A DNA stretch of 64,000 nt. Origin: Anaeramoeba flamelloides (Eukaryota > Metamonada > Anaeramoebidae). The notes below the pieces were generated by a model that saw only the letters and a program-made list of their open reading frames with translations, made no database searches and was not told the DNA's origin. Position 1 is the first letter of the stretch; every line of letters starts with the position of its first letter. The stretch lies in assembly GCA_027625915.1 (NCBI GenBank), contig JANTQA010000021.1, forward strand, positions 2,790,001 to 2,854,000, in the 5' to 3' direction. Made by a program: the position numbers and the translations under genes. This document shows positions 1 through 11,010 of the stretch, piece by piece.

Positions 1-230
1 GTTTCGCTTTTTTCTCCCCAAATGATGATGTTCTTTTAACCTATTTGGACTGTTCCAAATTTTTCACGTTGATAGTTTATAAAACGTAAAATTAACAGTG
101 ACAAAACAAATTTTATATGTTTGGAATAAAGTTTTTCAATATTTAAAAACTATGCAAGATTGTAGATTTTTTACAAATATATTTCATTGATTTTTACCTT
201 TTTTTTTTATCATTTTTTAAAATTTGGATT

Positions 231-462
231 CTGATAAATTCAAATAAATATCTAAAAATACATTGCTTCATTTTCATTTTAAGAATTTTTTTAATCATTT
301 TGAATATAGCATTCTATTGGTTTAAATGTTGAGAAACTTTGTAAAATTAGTTGTTCCTTCAAAATATTCTTACTCTCGAGTTGTTTTAAAAGTTGAGCCC
401 CTAGAAATTACAAAAATTGGAATTGAACTAAAATTTTTAATAAATAAATTTGAATTTATCAG
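231..462. repeat. MITE family I, copy 1
   Basis: A short inverted-repeat element. It opens with CTGATAAATTCAA and closes with the reverse complement of the same motif, followed by TA. Related copies lie at 26267-26500 and 45164-45398, all of similar length (about 232-235 bp) and the same orientation. The TA next to the ends suggests Tc1/mariner-type mobilisation. It has no coding capacity. Confidence 0.7.
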
Positions 463-1016
463 TACTATCAAAATATTTCATTTTTTTACTAAATAATCTC
501 ATTTCTAAAATGCATTTTAGAGAGGCGTTTTATAATATAGAATACCAAATATTGGGAATTTATTTTTACATTTGTCTTAGAGGTGTAGATTTTTTTCAGA
601 AATTGTTTCATATTTTTTTACAAGAATCATTTTTAATTGATGGAATCAAATTTCACTACTATTTTACTAATCGTATTTTAAGAAATATTTGAACCATGTA
701 ATGCGAAAATGATTTACTTTTAATGGAACGACCTTTAATTGTAGACGAAAATATGGTGGTTCAACTACTTGAATACAGTTTTATAAATTATTTGAAATTA
801 AGAAAGAAGAAACTTTTTTTCAAAGAGCTGAACTTTTTTTCTCTTTTTTCGATCATTGGGTTTTCAGAAAAAGAAAAATAATAAGTTTTGATTAAAAGAA
901 AACACAAAACCTCTTGGTATCAATTTTTAAAGGTTGTGTTTGTCAAACCAAAGCAAGGACTCCAAACAACCAATAACTGACAAACAAAAATGATTTCATA
1001 AAAAAGGATAAGGTTT
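463..1016. other. spacer with a short unassigned ORF
   Basis: AT-rich spacer. An ATG-started frame of 53 codons at 724-885 (plus) begins MERPLIVDENMVVQLLEYSF. Its first half has coding-like composition and its second half is Lys/Phe-rich low complexity. I recognise no family. It may be a relic exon or chance. Confidence 0.3.
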
Positions 1017-1360
1017 TCACAAACGATCGAATAATTCCTTGTTTAAAGAGTCAATCATTTGTTTGAAGAAGAATTCACTTAATAGAAGATAAGTTTGTTT
1101 AATTTTTAATTATTGTTTTCTACAAGTTCAACTGTGTGGTGGAAAAGTTAGGTTTTGGATCTTTATTGATTTATATTTTTTAAATAATTTTTTTGATCGT
1201 TTTCTTTTCGATCAAAAATGCAATACAAAGATCAAGTTTTGTTATTATGCAACTGGGTGAGTAATAAATTCTCCTCAATTACAATTTTGAAAAAAGATGA
1301 TTGAGGATTCTCACAATTGTGAATTTAATTATAAAAAGAAAAAAGAAGGAAGGATTTTAC

Positions 1361-1476
1361 TATTCTTCATAAAAATAATCCATTAAAAATCGGCAAATAA
1401 AAGTTTTTCTTCCAACTGAACCATCTCCTGAAATTAGAATTTTAAATTCTTTTGTCTTTCCATTGATATTGAACAT
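1361..1476 (-). pseudogene. Ras-like small GTPase, first exon, apparently degenerate
   Basis: On the minus strand an ATG at 1476 opens 38 codons plus two bases, ending at a GT donor (GTAAAA). The peptide contains EFKILISGDGSVGRKTF followed by ICRFLMDYFYEE and then a split Tyr codon. This aligns without gaps to the Ras N-terminus, from beta-1 and the P-loop (GxxxxGKS) to the FVEEY segment, where Ras genes continue with DPTIE. The invariant P-loop Lys is Arg here and the Ser is Lys, so normal nucleotide binding is unlikely. A CAG acceptor near 1503 could end a 5'-UTR intron. I found no convincing G2-G4 exons downstream. A short frame at about 1077-1017 (minus), SEFFFKQMIDSLNKELFDRL then stop, could be a remnant of the C-terminal helix but is weak. 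Best read as a broken or strongly diverged GTPase gene. Confidence 0.5.
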
Positions 1477-1503
1477 TAATAAAAAAAAGTTATTCAAAAA
1501 TTA

Positions 1504-3486
1504 ACTGGAAAAAATGAAAATTTGAATCCAAAAACACCACAAAAATCGCACAAAAATTATAGTCACTTTTTTTCCTTAACAATACTTTTTGTTTTTTTGA
1601 AATTGTTCCAAATTTTGGTAGGAATTACAAGATAAAAATTCAACAACTTTCCATTCACAAATTTTTGCATTCATCTTTTAAAATCATGTAATTGAAACAA
1701 CTTTCCAACTTTTGTGTTTTCACAAAAAGAGTTTTTGTTTATTGAAAGTTCAAAAATATTTTTCTTTTGGATAACTTTTATTGAATTTCCATTAAATTCA
1801 GAATGATATCTTTTGTTAATTTTATTTTTTTCTAAACCCTTTTTTTGGATAATAAAAGTTTGGATCAAGTATTCGAAATTTGAAAAAATGTGAATAGAAT
1901 ATCAGAGGCTGAAATCTTCCAGGTTATCATCTGAAACTTGGAAAAGGTCTTGAAAGTATTTGTATGGTTTGTGCAATTCATGTCGTGAATGAAAGAATGA
2001 TATTTTTCGTTGACCAAAAATATATAAAACTACTTTCAATGCTCTTAGTCTGTGAGTATTTAAGGATAGAAAACCATAAATTCTTGAATAAATAAAATAG
2101 AGATGATTCTATTGGTCCAGTAACCCCACCACAAAAGACAAAAAACAATCAAATAATTTAATTAAAAAAAAAAAAATGTGGCTTTAGAATAAACCCATGT
2201 TTTTTTTCATCTCCTGGTTCCAATAAATTAGTTTATTCATTTCCTAAAAGTAGGCCAAAGTAAAATAAAATTTTAGAAGTTAACCCCTTAATTTTATTAG
2301 AAAATTTTCAATTAGAAATTGAATTTGTTTAAAATTTTTGATTAGCTTTTTGTTTTAAAATTGAAATTTTCTCTCAAATAATCATTCAATGTATTGAGAA
2401 TAATTTGATTATATTATTCATTTAAATTGTTTTTGAGTAGTACTCAAGAAAAAAGTATCAAATTTATATATTGAGTATTTCTCTTTTATTTTGATCATTA
2501 GGAGTATTATTTCAGTATAAAGAAAAAAAAAATGCCAATTTAAATTTAAAACATGTTCTAATAAAGGGTAGTATAGTTTATTTTATGGGCAGTCATGCCA
2601 TGTAATAAAGTGGTAATACAAATATTATCCCAAAAAAAATAATATTTAAACTTCTTAAAAACTTAATTACTTTACTATAACACTTTAAAGTTTTGTTTTA
2701 GATACTTACAATAAAAAAATTTTTCTTGGGAAATTAGCAGAGATTTCAATTTTATAAATTTATGAAAAAAGATTTGTATTTGTCATATCTTTTTAATATT
2801 GTATAACACTTGATTTGTTTTCATTTTTTCGTATATATTTCTCTATAAATAAATATTTGTGGATACTCAAAAAAAAAAAATTATTTGCTCATTCTTGAAA
2901 AAATACTCCTAGTAAAAAAAAAATAACAATAAAAATAAATTAAAAAGGAATTTAACCGATTTTTTAAATGGTGGCTTTAATAATTCAATAATCTTCAAAT
3001 CATATTTTTCATATAAAAGACATTAAGAATAATAATAAAAAAAAATATACCCTATTTTATTCATAAAAAACACCTTTTATTAATCATTATAATTTCGCAT
3101 TTAAAATGAATTTAAATTACATATAAGAATTACTGAATGGTTGCTCCTAAACGGATCTGTGTTTTCTCAAGGGCTCATTTAAGAATTTGCACATAAAAAT
3201 TATATTTTATATTTCAGAAATGTTTGTTTCAATGTATATTGATACTTGTATTAATAAAAAAAAATTAGAAAATTTTAATTAATGAATCCCTTTTCCCCAA
3301 GAAATATTTATAAAACCGAAACAAAATTGATCCAATCGGGATAACCAAATATAAAAGAAGGTATAAGTTAATTTAAAGGTTAAAAATCATATGTATTGAT
3401 GAATTAATCAGATATATTCCTTTTAGAATAAAAATTGGACAATAAATAATTGGAATTCCAAAAATGTAAAACAACTAGATTTTGAA
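1504..3486. other. gene-free AT-rich spacer
   Basis: No convincing gene. A minus-strand frame around 1671-1868 and a 33-codon ATG frame at 1674 (minus) have mildly coding-like composition next to the Ras-like exon. They could be old upstream exons but match nothing I recognise. The rest is A/T homopolymers. Confidence 0.3.
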
Positions 3487-4028
3487 CTAAACCCCAATTC
3501 AAAATTTTTAACACACCAAAATTCGATTTGTGAAGAAAAAAACTTATTTAATCACTTCTCGAAGATTTACCAAATTAGAACCATTCACTAATTAAAATGT
3601 TAACACCTTTTTATAAATTACAATACTCACAAAACAAAAAATAAATAATTATCAATACAAATAAATCATGGGTGTGTTAAAAATTTTGGAGAGAGCAAAA
3701 CAAAAAAATACATTAGTAAATCTGTTTAAATTCTATTAGGAATATTGATCGATCAAAAGGTTAGATACTACCAACTAATTTTATTTGAGTTCTTCTATTT
3801 GGAACAACTTTCAACTTTAACATAATATAAACCTTGTTGATAAAAATTTTGATCCAACGAAGCCAATTACGTAATTCAAACAATGAAATGAAAACAAAAA
3901 CTAAAAAGATGAAAAAATGATTTTCATATTTTTCAAAAATCAAAATTATCTCCAATTTCAATGAAATTGTATTGTTTTGATTGTTTGGAACGTTTTAGCT
4001 GGGTGAAAAATTTTGAATTTTAGTTTAG
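3487..4028 (+). repeat. CTAAAC-ended MITE, copy 1
   Basis: A 542-bp interspersed element that starts CTAAACCCCAATTCAAAA and ends with the inverted form (…TTTTGAATTTTAGTTTAG). The terminal inverted repeats are about 30 bp and imperfect. Near full-length copies of the same size lie at 27205-27746 (plus) and 28930-29470 (minus). Partial copies lie at 22640-22939 (minus) and 39640-40047 (plus). Internal frames are not maintained between copies, so it is non-autonomous. Confidence 0.8.
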
Positions 4029-4429
4029 TCAATTTCAGAATTAAAAATTTAGAAAATATCCCTAGTTTGGGATTTTCTTTAGGTTTTTTAAAGTTTAAAA
4101 TGAAAGACTCAACTTCGATTTTTAAACTCAGTAATGATACGAATCATCTAGACAGGTATTTTTTTGTTTTGAATAGAAGACAAATCAAATTATTGTGACC
4201 TAAAAAAAAAACGATCATTTTAATATCATTAAGGATTTGGATCATTTTCTCAGGAATTGCCCAGTTTATGAAAACAATCGTAAAATCTGGATATCAAAAA
4301 AATTAATATGACTAATATATTTAAAAATTATTATATTTTTTATATTATTAGAAAAAAAGATTCATCATGTTTATAATCCTTAGTAGAAAATAAACATATT
4401 TTTGAGTCCTTTTATAAAATTTCTAAATA

Positions 4430-4670
4430 AAATTTTCGGAATTCGGGAATTCGGGAAGTACCTACAAGTGCCGTCAAGTGCCGTAGAGTGACTAGCTTTT
4501 CTTTTAATTTCAAATAGTAGGTGAAAAATCAATTTTTTTACTCAATTCTTTTGAATTCTGGAAAAGATAACGTCAGTTTTTTTTAATTTAAAAAAATAAA
4601 CCCAAAATTTTATAAATTATTGTTTTATTTCTTAAAGTAAAAAAAACCTAACGGAAAACAAGATGTGTTA
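4430..4670. repeat. foldback-related repeat fragment
   Basis: Contains GTGCCGTCAAGTGCCGTAGA, an ATTCTTTTGAATTCTGGAAAA block and a closing AAAAAAACCTAACGGAAAA motif. All three recur in the large hairpin cluster at 60225-60985. It appears to be a small fragment or solo arm of that element. Confidence 0.55.
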
Positions 4671-4965
4671 ATAGCTCCTCCCCCTTCAATAATAAAAAAT
4701 AAAAAAAAAATAAATATTTTTTTTTTTTTTAAGAGATTTATTGTTTCTGTTTTTAGAATGTAATATTTATTTTATTATTTTTTCTTATCAAATAAATATA
4801 AAAAAACTAAAAAGTTCTATAATAATTGCTATCTAAAACCAAATTTTGATATTTTTTTTTGATTAAAAATAATGAAAAGCATATTTAAAAAGTTTCAATA
4901 AAAAAGACATGATTAAAAATAATTGAAAAAATAATATCCCATCCCGAATATAAAATTTGATCTGC

Positions 4966-5781
4966 TTAATTTTTTTTGTTGGTTGTTTGTTTTTGTTGTT
5001 TTCTTTTTTCTTTTCGAATGAGTCTTCTCTTTTTTTTACGTTCTTTTTTCTTTTTAAGATGAGCAATATCCTTTTCAGATCTATTTTTGGCGTCTTTTCT
5101 TCTTTGGTATCTTGTGGCTTCTTTTCTTCTTTGTTTAACAATATTTTTGTACCATTCCTTTTGTTTTTTATTTTTAAGGAATCTGGCTCTCTTTTGTGAG
5201 ATCTTTTCACGTTTTCTTCTCAAAAGCTTTGGGGTGATCAGTCTTTGGATTTTAGGTGCCTTTGTTTTAATTTTTCCTCCTTCATTTTTTGGTTGGACTT
5301 CTCTTCTAATGGCATATTTGCGAACATCTTCGTCTTTTTTTAAGGCAAATAATTTTCTGATGTTGTTGGCTCGTTTTGGTCCAAGTCTTCTTGGGACAAT
5401 GCTGTCGGTGAGACCAGCAATGTCGTTTTCACCCTTCTTGATAACAATTAAATTGATTACACCTAGATCTGGTCCTAAGATACATCCTCTGACGTTACGT
5501 CTAATTCGTTCACCTTTTCTTTTTGGGCGATAACATGGGTGGCCTTCTCTTAATAAGAGCCTGGCACGTGTGGAAACAAGTACACCTTGCATCATTGGGA
5601 AACCTTGCTTATCATTTCCCCCTGTGATTTTGAAAATGTACCCCTTGAATTCTTCTCCAAGTGGATCGCCAATGATCTCTTGGCTAATACGCTTTTCCCA
5701 GAAATAGGCAAGCTTTCTTTCATCATCAATGTCAATTACTTTTTGTAATCCAGTAACTGGATTGGCAATATTCAATTTCAT
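4966..5781 (-). CDS. RPS6: 40S ribosomal protein eS6 (RPS6)
   Basis: A single-exon gene of 271 codons encoding eS6 of the small ribosomal subunit. The N-terminus [20 protein letters not shown] is the canonical eS6 start, which fixes the initiation codon. Characteristic segments follow in order: the [22 protein letters not shown] block, the [20 protein letters not shown] region, the [19 protein letters not shown] block and [20 protein letters not shown]. The C-terminal third is extremely Lys/Arg-rich. The tail ends in [13 protein letters not shown] and lacks the RRxSS S6-kinase target cluster of animals, fungi and plants. The core looks intact and functional. The upstream flank is dominated by A and T runs. 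No intron is needed. The identification is secure. Confidence 0.97.
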   Translation of the reverse strand: MKLNIANPVTGLQKVIDIDDERKLAYFWEKRISQEIIGDPLGEEFKGYIFKITGGNDKQGFPMMQGVLVSTRARLLLREGHPCYRPKRKGERIRRNVRGCILGPDLGVINLIVIKKGENDIAGLTDSIVPRRLGPKRANNIRKLFALKKDEDVRKYAIRREVQPKNEGGKIKTKAPKIQRLITPKLLRRKREKISQKRARFLKNKKQKEWYKNIVKQRRKEATRYQRRKDAKNRSEKDIAHLKKKKERKKKRRLIRKEKRKQQKQTTNKKN

Positions 5782-6822
5782 ATTTTATAAAGATCTTTTC
5801 GGTATTTTGTGTTTATTGTTTTTTGTTTTTTTGGGTTTTTGTTTTTTGTTTTTTGTTTTTGAAAGGAAAAAAAAAAAAAAAGAATGAGAGATAAAAAACA
5901 AAAAAAAAAAAAAAAAAAAATCAAGAAAAGCAAAACAGTTTAAAAAAAGAAAAAAAAGATTAAAGTCCGTATATTTTGAAGAATTAACTCTTTCAATCTT
6001 TTATTAAAAACAAAAAATAATTACCTGTTAAACTTCTAAATAAAGATAAAGAAAAAAAATGAAAAAGATTTAACAAAAGCAATCACTAAATGTTGTTTGT
6101 AAAAGATCCGTTCGATAATTACTGATAATTTCAATTGGGATTCACAATTAGTCTTGTATAATCAATTAATTATTATCTCTTTTTTTTTTTAAGGGAAAGA
6201 CTGACAGAGATTATATTTGTTGCAAAATAAATGTAATAAATTTTTCATTTAGTTTTCCAAATAAAGATTTGAAAATCCTGTAAAATAACAATTTTTTGAA
6301 TTCTCTAAATAAAGTTTATATTATTAATTTACCTTTTAGAATTAGGAACTTTGATGATTTAGTAATTCTTGTAATATTTTTTTATGGAAAGCTGATTGAA
6401 AATTTTGATCTTTTTATTTTAAAATTAAAAGTAGTGATGATTATTTTGGATTTTTCTTTCAAGAAATTCAGATCACTCTGTTGCTTTTTTGGTATATGGC
6501 AAACGAAAAAGCATCTGAGAGTAAATTTATTCATAAAATTATATCAAAAATAATATAAATCTTGTGTAATTTAAAAACCAAGTTAAAAGATAGATCATAT
6601 AGTATTAAAATTACTTTTAAATATTATTTTCAGAAATAATTTATTTTTATTTTACATTTGATTCATTTTATCGATTTCAAAAAAAGTTCAAAATTCAACA
6701 TTTAATAAAATTATTCAAAAAATTCTTTTACATTGAAGAAAAAAAGAAATTTTATTATTTAGAAAGAAACTGATAAAAATATACTTTAAAAACAAAACTA
6801 TGAAGTTTTGAAATAACTCTGG
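5782..6822. other. spacer upstream of RPS6; contains a dispersed repeat
   Basis: Homopolymer-rich 5' flank of the minus-strand RPS6 gene. About 6338-6436 closely resembles 52786-52896, sharing GATCTTTTTATTTTA and an AGTAGTG end. This is a short dispersed repeat of unknown class. No gene seen. Confidence 0.45.

Positions 6823-6904
<82 letters not shown>
6823..6904. repeat. (TA)n(TG)n compound microsatellite
   Basis: About 40 bp of alternating TA followed directly by about 38 bp of alternating TG. A second pure (AT)n run is at about 7472-7494 and a third at about 54309-54324. Confidence 0.95.
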
Positions 6905-6908
<4 letters not shown>

Positions 6909-7754
6909 ACTACCCCAAAAATACTAAAAATAGAAAACTGATCAAATACTTTCCATTATTACAATTAAAAAAACTAAATGAAAAAATAAAAATAAATAAA
7001 GTTTCAATTTAACTTTTTCTTGAAAACATTTTTTGCCAAAATCATTGAATTCACACTTGAAATTATGTATATTTTTAGATTCAGTATCTTGTTTTAACTC
7101 ATTTACTAAAACAAATTCTAAATTATGTGAATTTTATTTTCACAAAAGGGACTAATTTGGTCTTCAAATTTTTTTTTTTAGTTTTAAACGATAAAATTAA
7201 AAATAAAGTTAAAGTAAAAAGATAAACTCTCTGAAAAACCATTCTAATTTAATATATTAACTTATTATTTGATTTCAAACTTTTCTCTACCCCAATTTTT
7301 CGAAAAAAAATAAAAAATTGCACAGTAATTTCAATAAATATTTTCGATATTCAAAAGTTGAGAGTGTTTTTATTCGAAAAAAATTTATATCAGTGGTTAA
7401 TTGAATTAAGTTTTAAACTTAATTTGAAAAAAATATTAAACTGTACATAAGAATACTTAATTTTATTAAGGACATATATATATATATATATATATAATTT
7501 CAAAAAAAATACAATAATACTCAAGTTTAAAAAATATAATAATTTTTTATCAATTTATTTAAGAGGGGGGTTAGTAATTTTTCCTATTTGCCTCAAAACC
7601 CAAAAATTTTATTTTGTGATTTTTAAGACCAAAAATTAAATTATTATCCACTGCGGATGATAAAAATGGAGGAATGTATTGAATAAATAACATATAAAAT
7701 AGTGATATTTTACAAGATAATTGAAATATAATTTTTTTTTAATTACTATCAAGC

Positions 7755-7943
7755 CAGTTTCACTTTTAAGACACAAACCTTGAAGATAATTTAAGAACTG
7801 AAATATCTTAAATTAGTGTACATTTTTTGGAATTTTTTCTTTCACACAAATTATTATTATAGAATTTGAATTTGGTGCCATAATTTGAGATTTTTTTTGT
7901 GCCTTAAATCTCCTCCAAAGTTTGTGTCTTAAAAGTGGAACTG
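7755..7943. repeat. palindromic mariner-like MITE, family C copy 1
   Basis: An inverted-repeat element that begins CAGTTTCACTTTTAAGACA and ends with the complement (…TGTCTTAAAAGTGGAACTG). The interior also folds back, with two arms reading TTTGGTGCC and its partners. It is related to the element at 26621-26817. A half-copy is recognisable at about 8201-8300. Confidence 0.7.
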
Positions 7944-8639
7944 AATTTATCAAGATTTTGAGAAAAATATCACGAGTTGCGTAATTCACTATATAAACCA
8001 ACCCGTCTATTAACTTATAAGTAACTAAATGTTATCAATATCATTGATATTTTGTTTGGTTCTGTTAATGGTGAAATACAATTGAAAATCTTGTAATCCG
8101 ATATATCAAACAACAATCTAATTTTATAATGAAAATAAATCTCAAAATCTCACAATTTAAATAAGAAGTAATAATTTGACATCTTTAAAGATTTAAATAT
8201 GGTAATTTCCATTTTTGTGATACAAACATTGGACAAAATTTAAGGCGCATCAAAAAAATTCAAAATTAAGACACCAAATTCAAATTCTAGTAAAATATTT
8301 TGTCGAAAAAATAAAATTACAAAAAAAATGCTTTAATTTGATGTTTTTAGGGGGTTCTAAATAGGTACAAAGTTTTTTTATTAAAATTGGAACTGGCATT
8401 AGGTTAAATTTCGAAATTTTATTTGTTTTTTTTTTATTTTTTTGTGAAATTCAAAGAAATTTTCAGAATTTTTTTGTTTATTTTTTTGATAAAACAATTG
8501 AATTATACAACGAAGGGCAATACAATATAAAATTATTTATTATTTTTTCTCTTTATTTATGTATGGGGGTGGGTAAATGATGTTTACAGAGTTTTTAAAT
8601 ATTTTAATATTATATAAAAATAAAATGTAATTTTTATAA

Positions 8640-8930
8640 ATTTAAATTTGAAATCAATTTTGTCATATTTTTGCACACTTTTGATTTTTTCTTTTTTTCA
8701 ATTTTTCTTTGATAATTACTTTTTTTGTAAAAAATTTTTTTATAACAAGATCAATAGCTACTAAAATAAAAATGTGTTATTCTAATGTTATTAAAAGTCT
8801 TGAAATACTTGAAACAAAATTATATCGATTTCTATTGGGATTTTCTTTGATCTTGAATTCAAGATCATAATGAAAATTGTTGTTTTTTTCAATAAGTCTG
8901 GAAAATTTTAATTTTTTCAATTTAAAAGAA
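8640..8930. repeat. dispersed repeat J, copy 1
   Basis: Shares diverged similarity with about 43020-43280, including an ACAAGATC block, a GATTTTC…TTGA segment and AAAATTGTTGTTTTTTTCAA. The class is unknown and no coding is seen. Confidence 0.45.
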
Positions 8931-9944
8931 AATATATTATTTGATTCTATTTTTTTTTCTTACTTATATCGGCCATTGTATGATGTTGTTTACTCTTTTT
9001 ATTTCTAAATTATACCTTAAAGATCAATTATAAAAAATAATTCATACTGTTAAGCTTTTTGTGGCTTTGGTCTAGAAAAGTTTCTTTTAGATGTTCTATT
9101 TATCTGGTATAAAAGGTGTCCTGTTTTTATTTCAATCATGATTTTGTGTGCTGAACATGTATCTTTTTAAACACTACCTTGTAAAAATTACATAGATATG
9201 GTCCTAATAATTCAATCAGCAATCTGATTTCTTCTCTTTATTATCAATTTATAAAGGTAATTAATAAAGTTTTACTAATTATTTAGTGAAAATCAATAAT
9301 TTTCCCATAAATAAAAACTACTTTAAAGATATTCACAGTTTCCAAGGGTATTTATAACAAAACAAAAAATACAAAATATAACAATTTTATCTACAAAAAA
9401 AATATATCTATCAGTCAATACTGGATCAGAATCACTTAAACCAAAAAAAAAAAAACAGGGTTTACTTTGTTCATTGAAAAATTCAATTAGTATCAGCTTC
9501 CTTAAAAATCTCCAAATTTTAAAATACTGAACTTTTCTTCAATTCAAAAATTGAGTCAACTCTTTCCACAAATTGATTTCAAAACGAAAAACACCAATAA
9601 TATAAATTCATCAAATTTCTCAAATGACATTTATGATTTGGTGAACAAAAGAATCATTTTTTATTTCTACTTCACTTCATTCTTTTTTAATCAAAAGTAA
9701 AATTATTTTCCCTTCTTCGTCTTTTTTGTTTTTCAAAGGTTACCTTTTCAAAAATAACTTGTGTCATTAAATCGCTTCCAAAACTAATTTTTTTCTTTTT
9801 TTTCAAAATCTTTTCGATCAAAATAAAAAAAAAAAAAAAAAAAATCTTTTATTTGTTTTACTTGAATCTTCTTCATCAAAAAATTAAAAACAAAAACAAA
9901 AAAACTAAATTGCGATTTAAAACAACCAACTACCAAATTTTCAG

Positions 9945-10415
9945 TGGCTAATATTTGGAAATCAGGACTTTTTTCTTGTTTCGGAGACTTTAATGTTTGT
10001 ATTATGGGACTTATTCTTCCATGTATTCAAATGGCTAAAAACAAAGCTGACATTGACGAAAGAAGTTGTACTATTTGTGATTGTCTTTGTAAGTTTTTTT
10101 TTTTTTTTTTCTTCTTAATTTTTTTTATTTTTATTTTTTATTTTTGGAAAAAATCACTTCGAAGCACTTTGTTCAAAAACCTAAATTCTAAATTCTAAAT
10201 TTTTTTTCTTTTTTCTTTGTTTGCAAATTAAAAACCTCTTCTTTGTTTTTCTGTAAAAATCTTTAGGTATGCCACCCGAATATTTCACAAGACTCCAAAT
10301 CAGATCTGCTTATGGATTTGAAGAATCTAATCTTTATGATTGTATTGTGACTGGGCCATGTGTAACTTGTGCTATTTGTCAAGACGCTCGTGAAATCAAA
10401 CTTCGAAGAAAATAA
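9945..10415 (+). CDS. PLAC8-family small cysteine-rich protein
   Basis: Coding exons are 9945-10088 and 10267-10415, joined across a GTAAGT…TTTAG intron, and encode 97 residues. The protein shows the PLAC8 pattern: an N-terminal W-x-x-GLFSCF motif, GLILPCIQMAKNK, a central Cys cluster (SCTICDCLC), and the closing DCIVTGPCVTCAICQDARE block followed by a basic tail. PLAC8 proteins are small membrane-associated proteins linked to cell-size control or metal tolerance in plants and animals; the role here is unknown. No in-frame ATG precedes the conserved Trp in exon 2, which begins TGGCT directly after a TTTTCAG acceptor. An upstream exon ending in A at 9696 before GTAAAA would complete ATG, so the start codon is probably split by a 248-bp 5' intron. 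The next internal Met would remove the conserved motif. Confidence 0.85.
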
Positions 10416-11010
10416 GCCAGTTAATCAAGTTTTTTTATTTCAAATTTTGAACAACTAACCTAACCTTGAAAACAAAAAATACTACCAATTTTTATTTATT
10501 AATTAATTTTATAAGGAGCTTTGAACAGTTTGTTTTACTTGAATTTTCAGAATTGTTGTACTCTTTTCTTTTCTTTTATTTATTTTTCTTTTTTTTTTTA
10601 ATCTATTTTTTTGAGAGTGCATTTTTCTGGAAATGAAAAATATAATTTAAGCTAATTCACAATAAATATTTTCGAAACTGATCCACAAAGCTTTCTGTTT
10701 TATTTTGTTCATAAAAATTAATTTTGTTGAATTTTCCTCTTATTTTTCTTGAACAGATCCTTGAACCAAAAAACATAATATCACATAAATATATTTTGGG
10801 AGAGCAATTGCTCAAGTTTTTTCTTTTTTCGTTAAATAATACAATCAGTAAAATTGTCAAAATAAATTTGGTGCCTTAATTAAAATGGTTTGTCTCTTAT
10901 AAGTTGTTTTAAAAAAGTGTTACCAAAAAATTCTTTGAATGCTGTAACGAAAATAGGTATTTTGAAGTATTTAATCTATTGATTTGATTTCTTATGGAAA
11001 ATGTTTTTAA

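Noticed and set aside
450-692. 80-codon open frame, plus strand
   Set aside because: Starts on TTG, is Phe/Ile/Leu-rich as expected from AT-rich DNA, and its first bases overlap the end of a MITE.
1201-1260. Possible NKTDL (G4) motif of the Ras-like gene on the minus strand, or an ATG exon with a GTGAGT donor on the plus strand (1218-1257)
   Set aside because: The first needs a frame change and the second gives only 13 codons. The two readings are mutually exclusive and neither is supported further.
5087-5533. 148-codon plus-strand frame
   Set aside because: Antisense shadow of RPS6.
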